From the NCBI GenBank assembly GCA_013140975.1, contig JABFRV010000117.1, positions 1 through 34,230 on the forward strand: a stretch of DNA of 34,230 nucleotides, written 5' to 3'. Below the pieces are notes generated by a model, which saw nothing but the letters and a program-made list of their open reading frames with translations, did not search any database and was not told the origin of the DNA. A program made the translations under genes and the position numbers. Origin of the DNA: Saprospiraceae bacterium (lineage in GTDB: Bacteria; Bacteroidota; Bacteroidia; Chitinophagales; Saprospiraceae). Positions 31,601 to 34,230 of this stretch are shown in pieces. Every line of letters starts with the position of its first letter. Position 1 is the first letter of the stretch.

Positions 31601-31742
31601 AAATGTCTGTTAAGTTTGAGATTGAAGGGTGGTCTAAGGCAGAATAAACTTTGATGGAATGAAATTGAGAAAATGCAAAGGAAGGTAATGAAATAATAAG
31701 TACAAGTAGCAGTAGTTGACCGTAAAATTTTAGGAATTGCAA
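28692..31742 (-). CDS. Beta-propeller-type histidine kinase, LytS-like (1016 aa)
   Basis: 1016 aa. A signal peptide (LLLLVLIISLPSFAFSQ, ~26) leads to a large periplasmic sensor of repeated propeller blades (GFIWVGTYAHGVIKFDG, GRIWTGSAERGFSII, NVWFSSAKDGMAYYNG, GNIWIGTDNGVYF) and a Y_Y_Y-type domain (LRPGKHKVQIKAVKNG, ~735-745). A TM helix (~756-775) and a coiled coil precede a LytS-type kinase: the phosphoacceptor His815 in ISQLNPHFIKNVL, the N box with N912 (HFENACEHG), and DNGVGRE (945-951). Members with this layout sense extracellular ligands and phosphorylate LytTR regulators, here the adjacent gene. It lacks the fused AraC output of hybrid PUL regulators. The first gene read from the right edge of the island. 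Confidence 0.93.
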   Translation of the reverse strand: MQFLKFYGQLLLLVLIISLPSFAFSQFHSIKVYSALDHPSISNLTDILIDKKGFIWVGTYAHGVIKFDGNQFQNYSAKDGLASNQAIQIIEDKEGRIWTGSAERGFSIIRKPKFKNFRTGNYKVEYFNYVVFDPRVQNVVFGSSTAGLLKYDEKLDTLIQIDFPKHEKSVISYVRYTNQDFTKFVFQSSDSIFILNKNKINFHCKIINDYSHLFGFILGNTFFYNHKNEIKSNCLENCKSKTAQLHVKCPGLITYFGIKGNEVILAYSKSKEIQVIQIFNKNLLLLKEYTIKHHYAIEKVLIDKAGNLWGMCAQNFVKVLTQMKEFVNNESFMPPNITSILMDSNSNVWFSSAKDGMAYYNGHQIIPCTQINQQFKAFLDCSFLDSKGQVNFNVSGPKPGILVVKSPNKFKLINKGHLSFFTTKNRKGQIVLGMGNNEGIWISKSDPIVDTPNNFIKIGVDKGLKFLNVLTVCEDNNDNLWFGRLSQGIGVYDKAHDTIMSYMKQDSFFIPGSLCMTNDYYGNIWIGTDNGVYFAKADNWSIKNTNLDQILKHISPDIIGTSLVGCIKVKDSTLYVGNSTGLYLLDLKSYYNDKISIQSLNNDYGYSGGAVSQNSFYFDDNRKELWLAGSEKVVCFEYNKYIVDTVVPILAIDYVQVLDKKIDYNFEFLELDAGASAFFIQTYVDNINYIYPNLTYHYKVDHFEWIFNSNKSKLELINLRPGKHKVQIKAVKNGNIESVPIEMVFTIKSFWWESKWLWWIIGGSMVFSLFYIYIKQLEVNKQKVSLLNLEYEKLVAKKERSNLQIQAIISQLNPHFIKNVLSWVQIRTSSDKIVTRIIGKLSQNIKLVFDNTKEGKPYHKLENEMLLVKNYMFIQKERFFPKLDYILPDPESLMPFLKYDVPLMCLQSHFENACEHGVKHLINKVGIIKLILEEEPNYLHFIIEDNGVGREQAKILRSSGTQRGVKMLEELIEIFNEKNELNLELWYDDNIFQENGVQFGTRVHVKIPKNYNFNIE

Positions 31743-32214
31743 TTATTGACCTTATTTAATTAATTTGTAAATTTAATAAATCTTCTCCAAATTCACAAAA
31801 TCGAATTTTCCATATATTTACAAATAACTAAGCAACCTATTAAAATAAAGTAAAATTTAGGAAATCACCTTTAAAATTAAAAATCTGGTGATCTTAAATT
31901 TCCCCTGCACCATCCTCAACAAATCCATCAGATACTATCAATAAATACTTTTCTTCAATTCATTCGGCTTGTGCTTCTATTTCCTTGAGGCTGATATAGC
32001 TTATGAGATAGGAGACTTCTTATATACAACCTATCTTCAGACTCTGGCGATCTACTAAGACATGTATAAATTGCGAAGCCAACATTTCCTATTACACTAA
32101 AGTCAACTCTTGACGTATTGATATATCGAATCCATAATGCGGAAAGGCCAACATGAGTGCGTAATTTGCAATTATTTATTTTAACTTGTTCGACACTATT
32201 GATAGCTCTACCTC
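31743..32214. other. Gene-free stretch upstream of the sensor kinase, with possible gene debris
   Basis: 472 bases. It must hold the sensor-kinase promoter (within ~31743-31830, very AT-rich), but no sure promoter motif is visible. From ~31890 to 32214 the base composition is less extreme. The minus strand reads SLKEIEAQAE-stop-IEEKYLLIVSDGFVEDGAGE-I-stop in one frame, and other coding-like pieces in other frames, suggesting a broken gene that abuts the TSUP repeat. A 104-codon minus ORF (31955-32269) that enters the repeat is not convincing as a real gene. Confidence 0.45.
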
Positions 32215-32622
32215 TGGTTATCACAACATAAGAGTCAGGCACACTTATCAGCATGGATACACATCCCATTGTTTTTTATTTTAGGTTTTTATGGAGGATT
32301 TATTCAACTGGGAATGGGTGTATTTTTTATTTTTATCATGACTTACTTATTAAATTTTGATATTATAAAATCTAATATTATTAAAATCATAATGGTGAGT
32401 TCTTATACAATCCTTATCATACTCATCTTTCAATGGAATCAGATGATCGATTGGAAAGTAGGATTAACGATAGCAATCGGTCAATCAACCGGTGGTTATC
32501 TTATGGCTCATTTTTCCAGCAGAATGAAGAACCTCGAGAAATTTGTTTATTATTTATTTATTGGAGTAGTGAGTTTAACGCTTTGCAAGATGGTGATTTA
32601 TGAATATTTTAAATTATTTTGA
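32215..32622 (+). pseudogene. 5'-truncated TSUP transporter copy (right copy of the 395-bp direct repeat)
   Basis: 32215-32609 is identical to 2238-2632. It encodes only the C-terminal half of the TSUP transporter, without the N-terminal helices, the family's glycine-rich entry motif or a start-codon context, and then continues past the repeat as FKLF-stop. It is therefore a gene remnant. If the island entered by single crossover, this is the original chromosomal 3' end of the TSUP gene and the tail of the intact copy came in with the island. Confidence 0.85.
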
Positions 32623-32738
32623 ATTATCAAGAAATACCTATTGATTGTAACCTGTTAAGCTAGATTTTTAAAGAATTTCACAAAAATAGCTTTAAGATAT
32701 TCTTATTTTTATTAGATTTGTAAGATATAATCACTCCA

Positions 32739-33920
32739 ATGAATAAAATATTTAGCTTTTTCTTAATACTCTTTGTTACCGAGATGAGCTCTCAAAGTAG
32801 TTCTTCAATACATTCAATAGTTCCTAAAAAACTATTAGACAGTATTCAGAATAGTACTTGGGATGCCAATCTTAACAAATTTTCAAGAAGCCAATCTTTT
32901 CATTATACGTATAACAAGAAAGGCATAGTATCAAATTTTAAGGACGCCTATCTTAATCGAGTTACCAATCGTTGGTTGAATAGATTTAAAATTGATTATT
33001 TTTTTAAAACCGGAACGGATATTGTTCAATATGACATAAGAACATTATGGGATACTGTAAGTAAAACTTATGTAAATGATAAAAGGAATGACAATACCAT
33101 ATTAAATGACAAGGTAACATCAACAACAAGTTCTTTATGGAATAAAACAACAACTGGATGGGAACAATCTAACAGATCAACATATTCATACCTTGGTAAT
33201 GGATTGACAAATGTTTATACGGAGCAAAGATTTGACAAAAGTTCTAATCAATGGATTAATGTTTTCAGAAATACGTTCACGTATAATTCTGACAAGAATA
33301 TTGTAAAGACCCTTTTTGAACTCTGGGACAACGCTTCAAATAGTTGGAGAATTCAATCACATGAGCTGACTACTTATAATGGTACAAAAATTACTGAAGT
33401 AGTAGCTCAAGCCTGGAATAATACAACCAAAGTTTTTACAAATGTAAATAAGAAAGAAAATAAATACAATTCATTACAACTGATTGATGAAATAATAACT
33501 TATTTTTGGTCTGAATCGAAAGGAAAATATGAAATAAATTCGAAAATTGCATATACTTATGACTCTGATAATGATAGAAAAACAAGTTTGAGATATAATT
33601 ATAATACTGCTACATCTACTTATAGTGAAGCGGTTCAGGAAATCTATCATTATTCCATTCATGAGATTACAAAAACTATTGATCCTATTCAAAATTCCTT
33701 AGCGATAATTTATCCAACGTTAGCGAGTGATAGAATCCATTTTATAGAGACAGAACTTCGAGAGATTAAAATATTTTCAATGGATGGTAAATGCATTTTA
33801 AAGACGATTCCGGAAACAAATAACACAATTGACATTTCTACTTTAGCTCCAGGAACTTATCACATAATTACTTTAAGTCAACTTGGAGTGCAAAGATCGG
33901 AAATGTTCGTTAAGTTGTGA
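32739..33920 (+). CDS. Secreted repeat protein with T9SS type-A sorting domain (393 aa)
   Basis: 393 aa. The signal peptide (IFSFFLILFVTEMSSQ) ends near residue 19. Residues ~50-310 are built from ~40-residue units, each with a W.....W or W....Y pair and a following Y/N turn (LWNKTTTGWEQSNRSTYSYL, LWDNASNSWRIQSHELTTYN, AWNNTTKVFTNVNKKENKYN), predicted all-beta. The C-terminal ~75 residues are a type-A sorting domain (IIYPTLASDRIHF, LREIKIFSMDGKCIL, IDISTLAPGTYHIIT, FVKL), which sends the protein through the type IX system. Unlike the island genes it is on the + strand, and it stands outside the repeat, so it belongs to the flank. Function unknown; probably an exposed or released surface protein. 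Confidence 0.85.
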   Translation: MNKIFSFFLILFVTEMSSQSSSSIHSIVPKKLLDSIQNSTWDANLNKFSRSQSFHYTYNKKGIVSNFKDAYLNRVTNRWLNRFKIDYFFKTGTDIVQYDIRTLWDTVSKTYVNDKRNDNTILNDKVTSTTSSLWNKTTTGWEQSNRSTYSYLGNGLTNVYTEQRFDKSSNQWINVFRNTFTYNSDKNIVKTLFELWDNASNSWRIQSHELTTYNGTKITEVVAQAWNNTTKVFTNVNKKENKYNSLQLIDEIITYFWSESKGKYEINSKIAYTYDSDNDRKTSLRYNYNTATSTYSEAVQEIYHYSIHEITKTIDPIQNSLAIIYPTLASDRIHFIETELREIKIFSMDGKCILKTIPETNNTIDISTLAPGTYHIITLSQLGVQRSEMFVKL

Positions 33921-33946
33921 TGTAAATGATTTAATGATTCACAGAG

Positions 33947-33970
33947 GTTTGAAGCAAGGATGCTTCAAAC
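33947..33970. terminator. Hairpin between convergent genes
   Basis: A perfect 10-bp stem GTTTGAAGCA/TGCTTCAAAC with loop AGGA, 27 bases past the T9SS type-A cargo gene stop and just beyond the end of the convergent partial gene. No long T-run follows on either strand, so it is a probable bidirectional terminator or 3' mRNA stabiliser. A smaller hairpin (GTTGCT/AGCAAC) lies at 34034-34051. Confidence 0.55.
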
Positions 33971-33993
33971 AACAAATAGGAGTAAGTATAATT

Positions 33994-34230
33994 CTAGTTT
34001 GCCAGACTACAGATGACGAAAGTTTGAGGAATGGTTGCTTTAAATAGCAACTGTGATGGAGGATAAATTTTAAACTTTGTATAAGAATTTCCTTCAACAT
34101 CCACCTCAAAGGTATCTATGGGAATATAATTTCCGCCTCCTGAGAATGGGGGAAATATCGATTCTCTTAATACAACCTTAGCAAACGGCAGTGGCTTATT
34201 GCTTCCATACTCTAATACCTGACCCTCAAT
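33994..34230 (-). CDS. Partial protein with carboxypeptidase-regulatory-like start (window-edge fragment)
   Basis: The minus-strand frame is open from the window edge (34230) to a TAG at 33994-33996, 78 codons. It starts IEGQVLEYGSNKPLPFAKVV, typical of the first strands of a carboxypeptidase-regulatory-like beta sandwich (IxGxVxDxxTxxPLxxAxV). It continues with GGGNYIPIDTFEVDVEGN-SYTKFKI and a less regular tail. The start lies outside the window. Such domains open many surface receptors, so the early stop here suggests either a small stand-alone protein or a truncated one. Confidence 0.5.
   Translation of the reverse strand: MEGQVLEYGSNKPLPFAKVVLRESIFPPFSGGGNYIPIDTFEVDVEGNSYTKFKIYPPSQLLFKATIPQTFVICSLAN

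Larger units (their letters stand above)
2633..32214. other. Candidate genomic island bracketed by the 395-bp direct repeats
   Basis: Every gene I can support in this 29.6-kb interval is on the minus strand, while the supported genes immediately outside (mce, TSUP, the T9SS type-A cargo gene) are on the plus strand. The interval is bounded by exact direct repeats of part of the TSUP gene. It carries accessory-type genes (kinases, FHA, protease, T9SS surface proteins, paralogous lipoproteins) and degraded sequence near its right end. No integrase, recombinase, conjugation gene or tRNA is visible. The layout fits a single-crossover insertion of a molecule carrying a TSUP fragment, but that mechanism is inference and an assembly artefact is not excluded. 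Confidence 0.6.

Noticed and set aside
31955-32269. Minus-strand 104-codon open frame running into the right repeat
   Set aside because: It crosses the repeat edge antisense to the TSUP remnant and has no signal, domain or plausible start. The adjacent frame looks at least as coding-like, so this is more likely debris.
2238-32609. The 395-bp repeats as copies of an insertion sequence
   Set aside because: The repeated unit is the second half of a transporter gene, without terminal inverted repeats, target duplications or transposase.

Overview
The window looks like an AT-rich chromosome segment from a Bacteroidota bacterium, probably of the Saprospirales/Chitinophagales kind. The evidence is type IX secretion (T9SS) sorting domains of both type A and type B, a PorP/SprF-family outer-membrane protein, an apparent GYDIA-type GHMP kinase, a propeller-type LytS histidine kinase with a LytTR regulator, and almost no Shine-Dalgarno sequences. 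I saw no rRNA, tRNA, CRISPR array, integrase or transposase.

Left flank (1-2636, + strand): the 3' end of a GHMP kinase gene, a flavodoxin/ferredoxin-NADP reductase-like flavoprotein, methylmalonyl-CoA epimerase, and a TSUP/TauE-type membrane transporter whose start codon overlaps the epimerase stop.

Island (about 2633-32214, all genes on the - strand): this block is bracketed by a perfect 395-bp direct repeat. One copy is the 3' half of the TSUP gene (2238-2632); the other is a 5'-truncated copy at 32215-32609. The island has four parts. (a) 2897-7987: small accessory genes, namely two unknown overlapping genes, a Cys-rich lipoprotein, a bacterial PH-domain protein, an SH3-like lipoprotein, and a three-gene unit (52-aa membrane peptide, SAM-domain membrane protein, 79-aa beta-sandwich-like protein) closed by a strong hairpin terminator. 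(b) 8187-25449: fourteen tightly packed co-directional genes that read as one operon. Its first half is a Ser/Thr phospho-signalling module: a zinc-ribbon/FHA-like protein, a Ser/Thr kinase with an FHA domain, a membrane Ser/Thr kinase, an FHA-TM-trypsin-like protease, and a membrane PP2C phosphatase, with secreted or lipoprotein partners. Its second half encodes surface proteins: a TSP3-repeat secreted protein, two phage-tail-fibre-like proteins (one with sixteen 17-residue repeats and an S74 self-cleaving chaperone), two T9SS type-B cargo proteins, and PorP/SprF. (c) 25570-27608: two further Cys-rich lipoprotein paralogues, a decayed PH-domain gene and other degraded sequence. (d) 27928-31742: a propeller histidine kinase and its LytTR response regulator.

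Right flank (32739-34230): a T9SS type-A cargo protein on the + strand, a hairpin, and a partial convergent gene on the - strand.

Working interpretation (inference): the central operon couples cytoplasmic Ser/Thr phosphorylation and FHA recognition across the inner membrane (kinase, phosphatase and protease each have a TM segment and an extracytoplasmic part) to assembly or processing of T9SS-exported fibre-like surface proteins. It is loosely comparable in logic to the PpkA/PppA/Fha control of type VI secretion, but with no T6SS structural genes. It appears to sit on a laterally acquired or recombination-inserted island.
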